Assembly: GCA_014338405.1 (NCBI GenBank)
Contig: JTDE01021502.1
Coordinates: 41,714-105,713, forward strand
Direction: 5' to 3'
Length of the DNA stretch: 64,000 bases
Origin: Paragonimus skrjabini miyazakii
Lineage: Eukaryota; Platyhelminthes; Trematoda; Plagiorchiida; Troglotrematidae
Shown: positions 62,867 to 64,000 of the stretch, piece after piece
Position numbering within the stretch: position 1 is the stretch's first letter
Layout: the number at the start of each line of letters is the position of its first letter
Notes under the pieces: model-generated
What the model was told of the DNA's origin: nothing
The model's input: the letters and a program-made list of their open reading frames with translations, nothing else
Database searches by the model: none
Made by a program: the position numbers and the translations under genes

Positions 62867-63227
62867 AGATCGTCTAGCCCTACAAACTATCCCGTGGGAC
62901 CGTAAAAAAACGTCTAAAACAACGAATGGAACGAGAAAGACAAGTGTGTAACAAGGGATCACATGAGCTGCCAATACTTGACGATGGGGATACCGTTTGG
63001 ATTCAGCCATTCAATATAGGCTCTGACAGATGGACCCCAGTGGTCGTGGAAGGACGAGACGGTGAGCGTTCTTATGTGGTACGCACAAATTAGGGATCAC
63101 TAAGGGTAAACAGGGTGCACTTACGGAAGTAGAAAACGACGAACACATGTTCCTGAGCAGCTGTCTCCAGTTAGACTGAAGACAACGAAATCGTTCACCG
63201 AAACCGAAGAATGCCAAAGAGTCTTTA

Positions 63228-63240
63228 AAAAAGGAGGGAC
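63228..63240 (+). promoter_or_regulatory. Polypurine tract of the gypsy element
   Basis: A run AAAAAAGGAGGGA ends just before the right LTR (63242). It is the expected plus-strand primer site. Confidence 0.75.
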
Positions 63241-63241
63241 A

Positions 63242-63396
63242 TGATGGTGTGCAGCCGTTTGTGTACACCACATCTGCATTGGCCAATCAGGTTGTTGTAC
63301 CTTGACCTATATTTACAATGTCCATAACAGAATAAATGAGATCTTGTGTGTGGTGTAGTGAATACACATTTTGCTCTGAACCCGACTTGTTCTACA
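63242..63396 (+). repeat. 3' LTR of the Ty3/gypsy element
   Basis: About 155 bp, from TGATGGTGTGC to TTGTTCTACA, with TG...CA ends, preceded by the polypurine tract and followed by the 5-bp duplication. Confidence 0.8.
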
Positions 63397-64000
63397 GTGA
63401 GCCGACTTAAACTGAGGCCAGTGAGTAACTTGGGCGCAACTGACACCAAGCTGAAGCTTCTATGGTTGCTACAGAATTTGGGCCCTCTTTTCGAACATGG
63501 GAATTCCTGTTGCACCAATCACGACGTACCTCCTCAGTCTCCCAAATCGTCTGGAGGGGTTTCGTCAGTTCTGATATCAACCACTTCCCACCATCCTTGA
63601 AAAGAGAAAGAGAGAGGATGTTTCGACCAGAAACCTTATCACGCTTCAATAACTTGAGCTTCAGGACCACTTCTGCTACCGACGGAGGGACGTCTGGAGT
63701 GCAATAACTGACCATTCGGGTACCGCCGTCCACATGATCTGAAGTCAGCTGAGTTGATCTTCAAAATGTCCAGCCCACCTGTCGAGTAGGCACGACTGAT
63801 TGGTGATAAGTGAACCATTTTTTTCACATATTGTGGGGGATTATCAGGCAGGAAGTGCGAGCATTCCAGCTCACGGCGGAATACCCCAACGCAGGGGGGA
63901 GGTGCGTTCAAACACCCACGGTAAGCGGATGGAGAACGGCGTGGGCTACCGGATGAGTCATCGCTCGACCGGATCGGACCAACGGGCGAGACGTGGCAGC
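63397..64000 (-). mobile_element. RTE-type LINE, 5' half (upstream of the gypsy insertion)
   Basis: Read on the minus strand: DRWAGHFEDQLS near 63760, LKLLKRDKVSG, LQTIWETEEVRRDW and SVAPKLLTGLSLSRLT match the part of the RTE protein before the EEQ-x-GFRPG block. The homology stops exactly at the LTR. The element probably continues past the window edge; the last 90 bp are GC-rich and not clearly coding. Confidence 0.78.

Larger units (their letters stand above)
59476..63396 (+). mobile_element. Decayed Ty3/gypsy LTR retrotransposon
   Basis: A 3.9-kb element with short LTRs, in the order gag, protease, reverse transcriptase, RNase H, integrase, all on the plus strand and all broken by stops and frame changes. 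The order RT-RNase H-integrase identifies Ty3/gypsy, and the gag zinc-knuckle and integrase sequences look closest to the Mag-like lineage (by eye). A polypurine tract sits at 63228-63240. No envelope-like gene is present. It is inserted into an RTE element of the opposite orientation. Confidence 0.85.

Overview
The window looks like intergenic and intronic DNA of a parasitic flatworm, most likely a trematode. The reasons are AT-rich non-coding sequence, very long introns in a conserved cell-adhesion gene, and a repeat content (RTE/SR2-like and CR1-like LINEs, Penelope-like elements, a short-LTR Ty3/gypsy element) that is typical of fluke genomes. Species cannot be fixed from sequence alone. 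One assembly gap of 100 N lies at 28876-28975.

The only host gene I can support runs on the minus strand across almost the whole window, entering from beyond about 57.9 kb and leaving below position 258. It encodes an immunoglobulin/fibronectin-III (Ig/FN3) protein of the neural cell-adhesion type. I assembled eight better-supported exons: 55866-55600, 41185-40581, 33388-33105, 24391-23986, 14120-14059, 7701-7661, 1268-1146 and 846-559. Two weaker ones are 57887-57802 and 396-258. Every splice junction in the chain has matching intron phase, and the Ig cysteine pairs fall 73-108 residues apart when joined across exons. The product read here has four Ig domains followed by FN3. Introns are 6.4-14.4 kb in the Ig part but only 299 and 162 bp in the FN3 part. 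Neither the signal peptide nor a membrane anchor is in the window.

Regions by position: 1-1.3 kb FN3 exons; 1.3-24 kb long introns holding two micro-exons and a perfect 36-bp inverted repeat (2477-2568); 28.8-30.1 kb a repeat cluster around the gap with an RTE tail, a 567-bp Penelope-like insertion with inverted arms, and a Penelope RT fragment; 37.9-38.7 kb a CR1-like remnant (minus); 47.5-49.5 kb a broken RTE/SR2-like LINE (plus); 53.3-54.0 kb a second Penelope-like remnant; 58.2-64 kb an RTE LINE (minus) split by a decayed 3.9-kb Ty3/gypsy element (59476-63396).

The most interesting signal is in the 29 kb Penelope-like insertion. Each inverted arm carries a complete hammerhead-ribozyme-like core (CTGATGA ... 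GAAA, a 6-bp stem I, a TA cleavage dinucleotide), in opposite orientations, and the insertion is bounded by a 13-bp direct repeat. The rest of the window is non-coding sequence in which I see no other gene; most remaining open frames are of a length expected by chance.
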